From Palleronia abyssalis (GTDB lineage: Bacteria; Pseudomonadota; Alphaproteobacteria; Rhodobacterales; Rhodobacteraceae): 64,000 nt of DNA. The notes below the pieces were generated by a model. It searched no databases. It had not been told where the DNA came from and saw only the letters and a list, made by a program, of their open reading frames with translations. The stretch covers positions 1 to 64,000 of the forward strand of contig NZ_ONZF01000006.1 in NCBI RefSeq assembly GCF_900302445.1, given 5' to 3'. Both the position numbers and the translations under genes were made by a program. Position 1 is the first letter of the stretch; each line of letters starts with the position of its first letter. Below, piece after piece: positions 16,741 to 25,080 of this stretch.

Positions 16741-17796
16741 TCAGTCGATCCCCAGCATTTTCCGGTTCGTCGCGTCATCGACCTCGCCACCCGCGAAGTC
16801 GTCGAAGGCGTGCGGCGTGACGCGGATGATGTGATCGCGCACGAATTGGGCCCCCTCGCGCGCCCCGTCCTCGGGGTGCTTCAGGGCGCATTCCCATTCC
16901 ACGACCGCCCAGCCGTCGAAATCGTTGGCCGCCATCTTGGAAAACACCGCCCCGAAATCCACCTGTCCGTCACCCGGCGAGCGGAAGCGTCCCGGCCGGT
17001 TCACCCAAGGCTGATAGCCGCCATAAACGCCCTGCCGCCCGGTGGGATTGAACTCGGCATCCTTGACGTGGAACATCTTGATGCGCTCGGCATAGATGTC
17101 GATATTATCAAGGTAATCAAGGCATTGCAGGACATAGTGGCTGGGGTCGTACAGCATGTTGCAGCGCGCGTGACCGTCCAGACGCTCCAGGAACATCTCG
17201 AAGGTGATGCCGTCGTGCAGGTCCTCCATCGGGTGGATCTCGTAGCACACGTCGACCCCGCAGTCCTCGGCATGGTCCAGGATCGGACGCCACCGCGCGG
17301 CCAGCTCGTCGAAGGCGGTGTCGACCAGACCCTCGGGGCGCTGCGGGAAAGGATAGACGAAGGGCCACAGCAGACCGCCCGAGAACGTCACATGCTGCCC
17401 GATTCCAAGGTTCTTCGACGCGGTCAGCGCCTTCTTCACCTGCTCGACCGCCCAGTCCTGACGGGCGGCGGGCTTGCCCCGCACCTCCGGCGCGGCGAAG
17501 GCGTCGACCCAGGCGTCATGCGCGGGATGCACCGCCACCAGCTGACCCAGGACGTGGGTGGACAGTTCGGTGATCTCGACCCCGTTCGCACGGGCCTGTC
17601 CGACCCACTCGTCGCAATAGGTCTTCGAGCTGGCCAGCTTGTCCAGATCGACCAGCCGCGCGTCCCAGACGGGCACCTGAACGCCCTTGTAGCCGCATTC
17701 GGCCGCCCACTTGGTGATCCCGTCCCAGCTGTCGAACGGCGCCTCGTCCCCGGCGAACTGCGCCAGGAACAGACCCGGCCCCTTGATCGTCTTCAT
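16741..17796 (-). CDS. sugar phosphate isomerase/epimerase (AP-endonuclease-2-like TIM barrel)
   Basis: A 351-residue TIM-barrel protein of the IolE/Hyi superfamily. Metal-binding residues are seen in VCYEIHPMEDLHDG, NMLYDPSHYVLQ, KMFHVKDAEFNP and GWAVVEWECALK (Glu, Asp, His, Glu pattern). The start ATG 17796 follows a strong GAGGAGGAGG. It is first metabolic gene after the LacI regulator and one base ahead of the Gfo/Idh gene, a pairing typical of catabolic islands in which the oxidoreductase product is isomerised or dehydrated. Confidence 0.87.
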   Translation of the reverse strand: MKTIKGPGLFLAQFAGDEAPFDSWDGITKWAAECGYKGVQVPVWDARLVDLDKLASSKTYCDEWVGQARANGVEITELSTHVLGQLVAVHPAHDAWVDAFAAPEVRGKPAARQDWAVEQVKKALTASKNLGIGQHVTFSGGLLWPFVYPFPQRPEGLVDTAFDELAARWRPILDHAEDCGVDVCYEIHPMEDLHDGITFEMFLERLDGHARCNMLYDPSHYVLQCLDYLDNIDIYAERIKMFHVKDAEFNPTGRQGVYGGYQPWVNRPGRFRSPGDGQVDFGAVFSKMAANDFDGWAVVEWECALKHPEDGAREGAQFVRDHIIRVTPHAFDDFAGGEVDDATNRKMLGID

Positions 17797-17821
17797 GTCA
17801 TCCTCCTCCTCGATCTGTGTC

Positions 17822-17838
17822 CCGGGCCAGCGGCCCGG
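17822..17838. other. GC-rich hairpin between the LacI gene and its operon
   Basis: CCGGGCC at 17822-17828 pairs with GGCCCGG at 17832-17838 around a three-base loop, in the 48-base gap between the regulator stop and the isomerase start. There is no T tract, so it is more likely an RNA-stability or attenuation element that lowers regulator relative to enzyme expression than a full terminator. Role inferred. Confidence 0.4.
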
Positions 17839-17844
17839 ACTGCA

Positions 17845-18882
17845 TTACGGCGCGCCCGGCATCGGCGGCAGATTCTCGGCCACAAAGATCGTCGGCACGA
17901 TCGGACCCGCGGCCGCCGGGTCACGGCGATCGGCCAGCGCGCGCAGCGTTTCGGTGGCGCGGGTGACCTCTTCCTCGGGGCGTTGGTCGATCACGATGTC
18001 GATCAGACCGGCTTCCAGCCCCCGGCGCGTATGCGGGACCAGTTCGTGCAGAACCACGACGGGGCGCGGTTCGGGCTTGGCCTCCAGCACCCGGATCAGC
18101 CCGGCATTCCCGGCGCCCGCGCTGTAGATGGCGGTGATCGCGGGGTCGGCGTCCAGCGCCTGCGCGACCCGCGCCTCGACCTCGGCGTGGCGGTCGCGCC
18201 CCTCGATCACCGGGGCGATCCGGAAGAAGCCGTCCAGCACGTCGCGCAACCCGGCGACCCGTTCGGCGTGGTCCGGGGCCGAGAGCGCGCCCACGACAGG
18301 CAACACCGCGCCGCCGCCGCCCGCATGGGCCAGCGTGATCAGCCGCCCCGCGGTGCGCCCCGCCGTCCGGTTGTCGATGCCGACATAGACGTCGCGCCCC
18401 GATCCCGGCACGTCCGAAACCAGCGTGACTACCGAAATCCCGCGGTCGCGCAGCCCGTCGATGGCCGCGGTCACCTGCGCGTCGTCGCTGCCCACCAGGG
18501 CGATCCCGTCCACGCCATCTTCAGCCAGCAGCTCCAGCCGGGCGCATAGGGCCCGGGGATCGAACGCCTCGACATCCTCGACCCGGAGAACGACGCGATC
18601 CGGGCGGAGCCGCTCGGCCGCCTCGACAAACAGAGCCCGCACCCGCGCGAAGAACGCGTTCGATCCTGCGGGCAGCACCACGGCAAAGCGATAGAGCTTG
18701 CGTTGAGACAAGTTCGCGGCCGCGACGTTGCGGACGTATCCGAGGTCCTCGATGGCTGCACGCACGCGATCCACCGACTTCGCGGACACCCCTCCCCGCG
18801 CGTTCACGACCCTGTCGGCCGTCGCATAGCTGACGCGCGCCCGCTGGGCGACGTCCGACAATGTCGGCATCCGCCTGTCCAT
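17845..18882 (-). CDS. LacI-family transcriptional regulator
   Basis: A 345-residue repressor-type regulator. The HTH is at the extreme N-terminus (PTLSDVAQRARVSYATADRV, then VNARGGVSAKSVDRVRAAIE). It is followed by a periplasmic-binding-like ligand domain (FAVVLPAGSNAFFARV, GIALVGSDDAQV, AIYSAGAGNAGLIRVLE). The hinge lacks the usual SLAG-like wording and reads VAAANLSQRKLYRF. Start at 18882 is fixed by GGGAGG six bases upstream; an ATG at 18888 overlaps that site. It is cotranscribed ahead of the transporter operon and is its likely regulator. Confidence 0.88.
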   Translation of the reverse strand: MDRRMPTLSDVAQRARVSYATADRVVNARGGVSAKSVDRVRAAIEDLGYVRNVAAANLSQRKLYRFAVVLPAGSNAFFARVRALFVEAAERLRPDRVVLRVEDVEAFDPRALCARLELLAEDGVDGIALVGSDDAQVTAAIDGLRDRGISVVTLVSDVPGSGRDVYVGIDNRTAGRTAGRLITLAHAGGGGAVLPVVGALSAPDHAERVAGLRDVLDGFFRIAPVIEGRDRHAEVEARVAQALDADPAITAIYSAGAGNAGLIRVLEAKPEPRPVVVLHELVPHTRRGLEAGLIDIVIDQRPEEEVTRATETLRALADRRDPAAAGPIVPTIFVAENLPPMPGAP

Positions 18883-19235
18883 CGCCATCCTCCCTTGCGG
18901 GGCACCAAAGCACCGGAAATGAGAGACGTCAATCAGCGGAGGCGGCCACGACCCCGCCCCACTGCCCCATATTCCGACCGCGACCTTGGATGCGCCGGCC
19001 GTGGCCGAGGGGCCTGTGATCGAGGTCCACATCTCGAACGCCCCCGAAAACTGAAGCCTTTGGCCTATTGCCCTTATCTCGACCCCGACCGAAGGGTCAT
19101 CGCAGTACCGGGACCCCAAGGATACGGTGCCGCCATCGGCTGCATCGCCACCCGCGTCAGGCGGACGTATGGCGCGCGTCTGTGCGTCATGGTGGGGGTA
19201 ACGGGGTGTTAGGGATATAGCGCAATAGCTTGGGC
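18883..19235. other. intergenic region between lacI-like gene and RAYT gene
   Basis: About 350 bases separate the divergent LacI-type regulator and the RAYT transposase. The regulator promoter and operator must lie here, but no convincing palindrome of the LacI type could be found by eye. Open frames crossing it lack any family similarity. No RNA gene is visible. Confidence 0.4.
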
Positions 19236-19718
19236 ATGTCCTCTTACCGACGCCCTCGCGTGCCGGGGGCCACGATCTTCTTTACGGTCTGTCTTGCCCG
19301 CCGGGGTGAGCGGCGGCTTGTGGCCGAGATCGACGCGCTTCGCGAGGCGGTGCGACACACCCGGGCCGAGCGGCCGTTCGACATCGTGGCGTGGGTGGTG
19401 CTGCCGGACCACCTGCATGCGGTCTGGACCCTGCCCGAGGGAGACTCGGACTATTCGACGCGGTGGAGCGTCATAAAGGCGCGGTTTTCTTGCAGCGTCG
19501 ACGGCGGATCGCCCCGCCCCAGCCACATCGCGCGCCGGGAGCGCGGGGTTTGGCAACGCCGGTTCTGGGAAAGCCATATCCGATCCGAGGACCATTTGCA
19601 GGCCGCGATCCGGTATTGTTGGATGAACCCGGTGAAACACGGATTGGCGCCCGACCCCGCCGCGTGGCCGTATTCGTCGTTTCACCGCGACGCGGGGGAA
19701 TGGGGTGGGGGAACGTAG
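19236..19718 (+). CDS. REP-associated tyrosine transposase (RAYT, Y1 family)
   Basis: A 160-residue Y1/HUH transposase. It has the opening YRRPRVPGATIFFTVCLARR, the HUH motif in VVLPDHLHAVWTLPEGD and the tyrosine helix near RYCWMNPVKHGL, ending WPYSSFHRDAGEW as RAYTs do. Start ATG at 19236; an in-frame TTG six bases upstream is less likely. It is followed at once by two inverted REP-like hairpins (19714-19738 and 19796-19820), the DNA these proteins recognise, so this looks like an intact RAYT-REP unit. Domesticated RAYTs are usually single-copy. Confidence 0.88.
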   Translation: MSSYRRPRVPGATIFFTVCLARRGERRLVAEIDALREAVRHTRAERPFDIVAWVVLPDHLHAVWTLPEGDSDYSTRWSVIKARFSCSVDGGSPRPSHIARRERGVWQRRFWESHIRSEDHLQAAIRYCWMNPVKHGLAPDPAAWPYSSFHRDAGEWGGGT

Positions 19719-19738
19719 GGCGCGCATTCATGCGCGCC
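19714..19738 (+). repeat. REP-like hairpin, copy 1
   Basis: A 25-base unit beginning CGTAGG, with the near-palindromic core GGCGCGCATTCATGCGCGCC. It overlaps the last codons of the RAYT gene. It differs from copy 2, read on the opposite strand, at two positions that pair with each other in the hairpin, so the stem is kept. Confidence 0.75.
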
Positions 19739-19747
19739 GCGGTGGCG

Positions 19748-19777
19748 GGGTGTGGGTGTGGGTGTGGGTGTGGGTGT
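19748..19777 (+). repeat. tandem hexamer, five copies of GGGTGT
   Basis: Five uninterrupted copies of GGGTGT fill the spacer between the two inverted REP-like hairpins. A short array like this is prone to slippage and gives an easy strain-to-strain length marker. No function is evident. Confidence 0.9.
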
Positions 19778-19795
19778 GTTTCAATGGATCGGATC

Positions 19796-19820
19796 GGTGC
19801 GCATGAATGCGCACCCTACG
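19796..19820 (-). repeat. REP-like hairpin, copy 2 (inverted)
   Basis: The minus-strand reading starts CGTAGG with core GGTGCGCATTCATGCGCACC, an inverted partner of copy 1. The C-G pair of copy 1 is replaced by T-A here. It ends four bases before the stop codon of the AT-rich membrane protein gene. Confidence 0.75.
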
Positions 19821-19824
19821 TTTG

Positions 19825-20424
19825 CTAGAACGACTTCATCGCCGTAGGCAAAATTAGCCGAAGCGCCAAAATTGCCCCGCCCAACGGAACCGCGCCATAC
19901 CAGAAGAACAGAATGAATTTCGCAGACAGACTTAAACGAGAAAACCCTTTGAATATCCCATCAAATGTTCTTTCTAATTTCACTGCGACGGAATGAAGAT
20001 TGTCGACCGCCAAAGATATATCGCTACGCAGCTTCTCTTCGTTTTCACTACTCCGACCAAGATTTCTGCGCAGTTCCTTTACGGTGCGACGAATTTCCCT
20101 GCTTTCACCCCGAAGTTCATCAAAAATATTATGAAGCTTTAGGTCTGTAAGATTGTCAGAAACCACTTTAGATTCTGAAGACCATGAACAAAACGACGTG
20201 ACATCTCCCATATAATGCACGGCATATGATACCATCGAGTAGATCAGAATAACTGCTGAAATTTGAGCAAACTCTTCTGGTCGCAGGTCGCGGTCAAAAA
20301 CGATCCATGACTTCGAGTTCAGATCATAGAATGTCACTGCCAAGATGGCGGCAATCACAATCATAAGCTTTGCATGGGCCGTAACCGTTTGGCGGGTGAG
20401 AAGATCCTGCCCCGAAATTCTCAC
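19825..20424 (-). CDS. AT-rich membrane protein with central helical segment, unknown function
   Basis: A 199-residue protein I do not recognise. Two hydrophobic segments near the N-terminus ([35 protein letters not shown]) are followed by a charged region likely to form a long helix or coiled coil (residues about 85-150, [20 protein letters not shown]). A C-terminal hydrophobic pair follows ([20 protein letters not shown]). Base composition and codon choice are clearly more AT-rich than all neighbours, suggesting recent acquisition. The GTG start overlaps the thyX stop as GTGA. Confidence 0.7.
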   Translation of the reverse strand: MRISGQDLLTRQTVTAHAKLMIVIAAILAVTFYDLNSKSWIVFDRDLRPEEFAQISAVILIYSMVSYAVHYMGDVTSFCSWSSESKVVSDNLTDLKLHNIFDELRGESREIRRTVKELRRNLGRSSENEEKLRSDISLAVDNLHSVAVKLERTFDGIFKGFSRLSLSAKFILFFWYGAVPLGGAILALRLILPTAMKSF

Positions 20425-21326
20425 CCAATAACCCCCATCACCTCAGCCCACTCCCTCTTGCTCAACCCGCTGGTCTCCTGCGTGACCTGCTCTCCGGCGA
20501 GCATGCGCTTCACGACCTCCACAGCGCCGCGGGATAGGTGGGCGCCGCCCATGCGGTAATCCTCGAAGGCGGTGTAGGCGAGCGGGACCCAGTCCTTGAC
20601 GATCTGGGCGATGGCGTCGGCATAGACGCGGATCTCGTATTGGGCGTGGGGGTCGGCGCGCAGGCGCAGGAAGTGGAAGAGGTTGTGCAGATCCGTCTTC
20701 CAGTACCATTGCGTGTAGATGTTCGCGGGCAGGTTCATCCGGGCAAGCTCGCGCGCGAGGCCCTGCTGGCCGTCGGTGCCCAGCATCTCTTCGTAATGGT
20801 CGTAGGCGCGGTTCGAATCGTCGCGCAGGATGTCGAGGACGCGCTGCGCCTCTTCGCCCTCCAGAACGTCCCCCCGGCCCTGGTTGTTCTGCTGCGATTG
20901 CGCGGCGAGGTGTTCGGGCGCGGGGATGTAGAACTCGCGGTCCAGCACCGAGTAGCGGGCGGAGTACTCGTTCACGTTGGCGGTGCGGTGGCGGATCCAC
21001 TGGCGCGCGACGAAGACGGGCAGCTTCACGTGGAGCTTGATCTCGCACATCTCGAACGGGGTCGAGTGCCAGTGCCGCATGAGGTAGCGGATCAGCCCCT
21101 CGTCGTTGCTGACCGCCTTGGTGCCCCGCCCGTAGCTGACGCGCGCGGCCTGCACGATGGCCGCGTCGTCGCCCATGTAGTCGATGGCGCGCACCAGCCC
21201 GTGATCCAGCACGGGCTTGGCCTGATACAGGTGCGCCTCGATCCCCGGCGCGGTGGCTCGCAGGGTTTGGCTCGTCGCGGACCGTTGGGCGTCGATCTCG
21301 GCCTGTTGCTCGGGGGTCAGGGGCAT
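20421..21326 (-). CDS. thyX: FAD-dependent thymidylate synthase ThyX
   Basis: A 301-residue flavin-dependent thymidylate synthase converting dUMP to dTMP with methylene-tetrahydrofolate and NADPH. The ThyX signature [15 protein letters not shown] (RHRxxSxNExSxRY type) is present, with [29 protein letters not shown]-type [19 protein letters not shown] and the [18 protein letters not shown] block. The start ATG at 21326 follows GGAGGA at four bases. Upstream in-frame codons have no similarity. It is probably the only thymidylate synthase, as in many alphaproteobacteria, though the rest of the genome is not visible. Confidence 0.95.
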   Translation of the reverse strand: MPLTPEQQAEIDAQRSATSQTLRATAPGIEAHLYQAKPVLDHGLVRAIDYMGDDAAIVQAARVSYGRGTKAVSNDEGLIRYLMRHWHSTPFEMCEIKLHVKLPVFVARQWIRHRTANVNEYSARYSVLDREFYIPAPEHLAAQSQQNNQGRGDVLEGEEAQRVLDILRDDSNRAYDHYEEMLGTDGQQGLARELARMNLPANIYTQWYWKTDLHNLFHFLRLRADPHAQYEIRVYADAIAQIVKDWVPLAYTAFEDYRMGGAHLSRGAVEVVKRMLAGEQVTQETSGLSKREWAEVMGVIG

Positions 21327-21420
21327 GGGGTCCTCCGGGGGGCTGTGCGTCCGTCCCCTTCTATCGACCCGCCCGGGCAAAACGCTAGGTCCCGCGACAG
21401 ACAAACCATGGGAGAAGTCG

Positions 21421-21855
21421 ATGGGAACCGAATACCTGCACACGATGGTCCGCGCCAAGGACCTGGACAAGACGATGGCCTTCTTCGAGATGCTGGGTCT
21501 GAAGGAACGCCGCCGCAGCGAGAACGAGGGCGGCCGCTTCACCCTTGTCTTCATGTGCCCGCCCGACCAGGACGACGGCCGCGCGGATGTCGAGATCACG
21601 TATAACTGGGACGGCGACGACAAGCTGCCCGACGACAGCCGCCATTTCGGGCACCTCGCCTACCGCGTCGATGACATCTACGACATGTGCGAGAAATTGC
21701 AGGCCAACGGCGTGACGATCAATCGCCCCCCGCGCGACGGGCACATGGCGTTCGTCCGCTCGCCCGACAACATCTCGGTCGAACTGCTGCAGAAGGGCGA
21801 CGCGAAAGAGCCGAAGGAGCCCTGGGCTAGCATGGAGAATACCGGGCATTGGTAA
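21421..21855 (+). CDS. gloA: lactoylglutathione lyase (glyoxalase I)
   Basis: A 144-residue glyoxalase-fold protein that isomerises the methylglyoxal-glutathione hemithioacetal. Metal ligand positions are seen at H7 ([12 protein letters not shown]), the Glu in DVEITYNWD, His in [12 protein letters not shown] and Glu in [10 protein letters not shown]. The [13 protein letters not shown] stretch is diagnostic. It has the shorter glyoxalase I length typical of bacteria, followed by a polar tail. The last bases overlap the start of the downstream DUF1194 gene, suggesting cotranscription. Confidence 0.9.
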   Translation: MGTEYLHTMVRAKDLDKTMAFFEMLGLKERRRSENEGGRFTLVFMCPPDQDDGRADVEITYNWDGDDKLPDDSRHFGHLAYRVDDIYDMCEKLQANGVTINRPPRDGHMAFVRSPDNISVELLQKGDAKEPKEPWASMENTGHW

Positions 21856-22523
21856 GGCTTGCCGCCCTCCTGTGGCTTTGCGCCGCCTGGGGGGCGGAGG
21901 CCCAGTGCCGACTGGCGCTGGCGGTCGGCATCGACATCTCCTCCTCGGTCGACGCCGAGGAGGATCGCCTGCAACGCCAGGGGCTGGCGCGTGCGTTGGG
22001 GTCCGACGCGGTCCGACGCGCCGCCCTTGCCCTGTCAGGAGAGCCGGTCGCCCTGGCCGTGTTCGAATGGTCGGGCCGATGGCAGCAGGACTTGATCCTG
22101 GACTGGACGTTTCTGCGGACCGACGCGGATATCACCGCCGCCGCCGACATCATCGCCCGATCGCAGCGGTCCTATCAGGACTTCCCCACCGCCGCTGGCT
22201 ATGCCCTCGGCTATGCGTCAGGCCTGCTGGCGCGCGCGCCAGTCTGCCTGTTCCGGACGCTGGACCTGTCGGGCGACGGGGTGAACAATGATGGCTTCCC
22301 CCCGAACCTGGCCTACCAAAACTTCGATTTCGACGGCGTCACGGTGAACGGCCTGCCGATCACCGGCCATGACGACACGGTCGTCACCTTCTATGCCAAC
22401 GACATCCTGCACGGGCCCGGCGCGTTCTACGAGGTGGCCGACGGGTTCGACGATTTCGAACGTGCGATGCGCACCAAGCTAGAGCGTGAGATGGGCGTCC
22501 TGACACTGGGCGAAGCGCAATGA
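21849..22523 (+). CDS. DUF1194 secreted von-Willebrand-A-like protein, copy 1
   Basis: A 224-residue exported protein of the DUF1194 family. The signal peptide [17 protein letters not shown] is followed by LALAVGIDISSSVDAEEDRL, a VWA-type DxSxS metal site. Later come FEWSGRWQQDL and DLSGDGVNNDG, the second conserved metal-like loop. The start is TTG at 21849 inside the end of gloA; no ATG preserves the signal peptide. It is followed by a paralogue overlapping as ATGA. Function unknown; VWA-like proteins usually mediate protein contacts. Confidence 0.8.
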   Translation: MVRLAALLWLCAAWGAEAQCRLALAVGIDISSSVDAEEDRLQRQGLARALGSDAVRRAALALSGEPVALAVFEWSGRWQQDLILDWTFLRTDADITAAADIIARSQRSYQDFPTAAGYALGYASGLLARAPVCLFRTLDLSGDGVNNDGFPPNLAYQNFDFDGVTVNGLPITGHDDTVVTFYANDILHGPGAFYEVADGFDDFERAMRTKLEREMGVLTLGEAQ

Positions 22524-23230
22524 GGGCGGCCGTGGCCCTGGTTCTGGCCGCGCTGGCCGCGGGACCCGGCTGGGCGGAATGTCGGCAGGCGCTGGCGCTG
22601 GGGCTGGATATCTCGGGATCCGTCGATGCGCAGGAATACCGCCTGCAACTCGACGGCGTGGCCTCGGCCCTCGACAGCCCGGACGTACAAGCCGCCTTCC
22701 TGACGATGCCGGGCACCTGGGTGGATCTGGCAATCTACGAATGGTCGGGGCCGCGCGATACGCGGGTCACGGTGCCCTTCACGGCGATCACTGGCCCCGG
22801 CCCGCTTTCGGACGTCGCCGACAGGTTGCGGTCGGCACGACGTCCGGCGGGCAATCCTTCCACCGCGCTTGGCGGCGCGATGTCGACGGGGGCCGCGATG
22901 GTGCGGACGCGGCCCTGCTGGCGGCGTGTGGTGGACATCTCCGGCGACGGCAAATCGAACACCGGCCCGCGTCCGCGCGATGTGAAACTCGGTCTGGGCG
23001 ATGTCGTCGTCAATGCGCTGGTGATCGGAACGGACGATCCGGGACGCGGCGACCGGCGGTCGGTTCAGATCGGAGAGCTTGGGGCCTATTTCCGGGCCGA
23101 GGTCATCCACGGGCCCGACGCATTCCTGGAAACCGCGCTGGGATTCCGGGATTACGCACGCGCGATGGAGCGCAAGCTGATCCGAGAGCTGCGCGTCATG
23201 GTTCTGGGGGATGGAAAAGATGTGCCCTGA
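22520..23230 (+). CDS. DUF1194 secreted von-Willebrand-A-like protein, copy 2
   Basis: A 236-residue paralogue of the preceding gene: signal peptide AAVALVLAALAAGPGWA, metal-site loop LALGLDISGSVDAQEYRLQL, FEWSG-equivalent YEWSGPRDTRV, and VDISGDGKSNTG. Both copies end with a similar FDDFERAM/FRDYARAMERKLIREL helix. The start overlaps the upstream stop by ATGA. The divergence between copies shows an old tandem duplication, and the shared layout suggests a heteromeric or redundant periplasmic pair. Function unknown. Confidence 0.82.
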   Translation: MRAAVALVLAALAAGPGWAECRQALALGLDISGSVDAQEYRLQLDGVASALDSPDVQAAFLTMPGTWVDLAIYEWSGPRDTRVTVPFTAITGPGPLSDVADRLRSARRPAGNPSTALGGAMSTGAAMVRTRPCWRRVVDISGDGKSNTGPRPRDVKLGLGDVVVNALVIGTDDPGRGDRRSVQIGELGAYFRAEVIHGPDAFLETALGFRDYARAMERKLIRELRVMVLGDGKDVP

Positions 23231-23317
23231 CCCGATTGGAGCGAAAATCGCTGAGCGGATCGATGCGGCGGTGGGCCATTCTGGCCGATGTGGCGTCCTG
23301 CCGGCAGTCGGTCGCCG

Positions 23318-23815
23318 TCAGTAGATATAGCGAATCTGGTCGGTCCAGTACCGTTCGACCCGCTTCAACGTCGCGTTGATGTTGGTGATCTGATCGAAGC
23401 TCAGGACCTCCTTGTCCTGCAGACCATGGGCGTGTCGCGCGAACAGACGGGCGACGGCGTGATGCACCTCTTCACCCTTTTCGGTTAGGCTGACCCGCAC
23501 GGCGCGGCGGTCGATCTCGCACTTCTTGTGGTGCATGTACCCCATCTCGACCAGCTTCTTGAGGTTGTAGGACACGTTCGAGCCCTGGTAGTAACCGCGA
23601 GTCTTCAATTCGCCCGCCGTCACCTCCTTGCTACCCACATTGAACAGCAGCAGGGCCTGGACCGGATTGATCTCCAGCAATCCGACCCGTTCGAATTCAT
23701 CCTTGAGCACGTCGAGCAGCAGCCGGTGCAACCGCTCGACAAGCGAGAGGCTGTCCAGATACTCGCCCGCGAACCCGCGATCGGCATCCGAGATGGATGG
23801 ACTTCGCATGTTCAT
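23318..23815 (-). CDS. MarR-family winged-helix regulator (LdtR-like)
   Basis: A 165-residue MarR regulator resembling the LdtR group of alphaproteobacteria. The winged helix spans about residues 40-110: EINPVQALLLFNVGSKEVTA, then GYYQGSNVSYNLKKLVEMGY, and the wing DRRAVRVSLTEKGEEV. The ATG at 23815 has GGAG six bases upstream and is preferred over a GTG 24 bases earlier. LdtR homologues elsewhere control cell-wall L,D-transpeptidase and stress genes; no such target is next to it here. Confidence 0.85.
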   Translation of the reverse strand: MNMRSPSISDADRGFAGEYLDSLSLVERLHRLLLDVLKDEFERVGLLEINPVQALLLFNVGSKEVTAGELKTRGYYQGSNVSYNLKKLVEMGYMHHKKCEIDRRAVRVSLTEKGEEVHHAVARLFARHAHGLQDKEVLSFDQITNINATLKRVERYWTDQIRYIY

Positions 23816-23890
23816 GGCATTCTCCGTCGAAAGTTTCACACCCGGAGAATGGCCGATTAAAAGCTAAGAAAACGTCAAATTTCCGGTGGA

Positions 23891-24169
23891 TTATTCACCT
23901 TTTGCACGAGAAAGCGAGACAGTCCGGATGTCCCCGATCAGCGCGGCATACCGTTCCGGCGCGTCCTCCTGCCCCGAGACCCATCGATAGAGGTCCTGGT
24001 CGTTTTCGGACAGCATCTCGTCATAAAGCGCAAGGGTCGGGCCATCCAGTTCGGCCAGCCGTTCCTCGGCATAGGCGGACAGGATCAGGTCCATCTCCTT
24101 TATACCGCGCCGCATGGATCGCATGCGCAGCCGCCGCAGCGTCACCTGGTGGGGGTCGGTCACTTCCAT
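23891..24169 (-). CDS. sdhE: FAD assembly factor SdhE
   Basis: A 92-residue SdhE/Sdh5 homologue that promotes covalent flavinylation of succinate dehydrogenase SdhA. The diagnostic RMRSMRRGIKEMDLIL contains the RGxxE motif, followed by the YDEMLSENDQDLYRWVSG helix. Length is typical. The start ATG 24169 overlaps the end of the upstream XRE regulator by ten bases, so the two are cotranscribed. Confidence 0.93.
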   Translation of the reverse strand: MEVTDPHQVTLRRLRMRSMRRGIKEMDLILSAYAEERLAELDGPTLALYDEMLSENDQDLYRWVSGQEDAPERYAALIGDIRTVSLSRAKGE

Positions 24170-24546
24170 GCGGTGCGCAGCCTTTTTTCCAGATGACCCA
24201 TGCGCTCGCCCAGGCGCACCATTTCCGCCTGGATCTTGCGCATCTCTGCCAAGGTCGACGTCACGTCCGCCGGCATGTCCGATTCCACCGGCGGTGCCAG
24301 ACCCTCACCCTTGCCCGAAAGCAGCCACATCAGCGATACGTTCAGAAGGCCCGACAGCATCGACAGCCGGTTCGCGCGCGGCTCGGACACGTCATTCTCC
24401 CACGCGATCAGCGTGTTCAGCTTCACCCCAAGCTGCTGGGCCAGATCACGCTGGCTCAGGCCAACGGCCTGCCGCGCATCGGCCAGGCGGTCGCCGAAGG
24501 TCGAGGTTTCGTCGGAATACCAGTCCTGGGTCGCGTCTTCGGTCAT
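24160..24546 (-). CDS. XRE-family helix-turn-helix regulator
   Basis: A 128-residue regulator. Residues about 17-72 form a Cro/CI-type HTH (FGDRLADARQAVGLSQRDLA, QLGVKLNTLIAWENDVSEPR). This is followed by a short region ending in a likely coiled coil (MRKIQAEMVRLGERMGHLEK). The start ATG 24546 is chosen because the HTH begins soon after; the longer open frame upstream has no similarity. It is divergent from the 136-residue conserved protein at 24670 and overlaps sdhE. Confidence 0.85.
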   Translation of the reverse strand: MTEDATQDWYSDETSTFGDRLADARQAVGLSQRDLAQQLGVKLNTLIAWENDVSEPRANRLSMLSGLLNVSLMWLLSGKGEGLAPPVESDMPADVTSTLAEMRKIQAEMVRLGERMGHLEKRLRTAWK

Positions 24547-24669
24547 GGGCTCACACGCTTGCTTGTCGGAAAGATGGGCCGACCTTATGACACACCGAAG
24601 CGCCTGGCTACCTTCGGGCGACAAGATGTCCGCCATCCGCGACACCGGACACCAACCCAGAGAGGCCCC

Positions 24670-25080
24670 ATGGTCGCCGAACTTCCCCCCTACTACTTCC
24701 GCACGCGCGAGAACGGCGCCTTTGTCTTCCGGGTCGAGCAGGAAACCCGGATGCGCCGGATCGAGATGGACCAGATCGCCGTGGTCAACATCCGCAACGG
24801 CGAGGTCAAGCCGCATGGCGACCGCACCCTGACGCCCGAGGATCTGGCCGCAATCGAGGTCTGGATGGAAGACCGGCGCAAGGTGGTGTCGGCCCGCATG
24901 CTCGACGACATCCACCGCACGGTGGATCACCTGGCGCAAGTGGCCCACTGGGTGCAGACCAAGGCCAGCGACGACGAAATCGACCAGATCACCGACGCAT
25001 TGCTTCTGTCCATGCACGACCTGCGGCAGGTCCTTGTGCGCAAACGGTCGGAGAAGCTGTCGAAGGACCGCGGCGACTGA
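24670..25080 (+). CDS. conserved hypothetical protein, about 136 residues
   Basis: A 136-residue acidic soluble protein beginning VAELPPYYFRTRENGAFVFR. No named domain is recognised. It looks like a family restricted to Rhodobacterales, with a short beta-rich start (VFRVEQETRMRRIEMDQIAV) and a helical C-terminal half (MLDDIHRTVDHLAQVAHWVQ). The ATG at 24670 is the first start that keeps coding character; upstream sequence is the divergent promoter of the XRE gene. It converges with the DUF4198 gene with no gap. Confidence 0.75.
   Translation: MVAELPPYYFRTRENGAFVFRVEQETRMRRIEMDQIAVVNIRNGEVKPHGDRTLTPEDLAAIEVWMEDRRKVVSARMLDDIHRTVDHLAQVAHWVQTKASDDEIDQITDALLLSMHDLRQVLVRKRSEKLSKDRGD

Noticed and set aside
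16690-18549. 619-codon plus-strand open frame opposite the Gfo/Idh, isomerase and LacI genes
   Set aside because: Crosses three gene boundaries on the opposite strand and has no recognisable domain.
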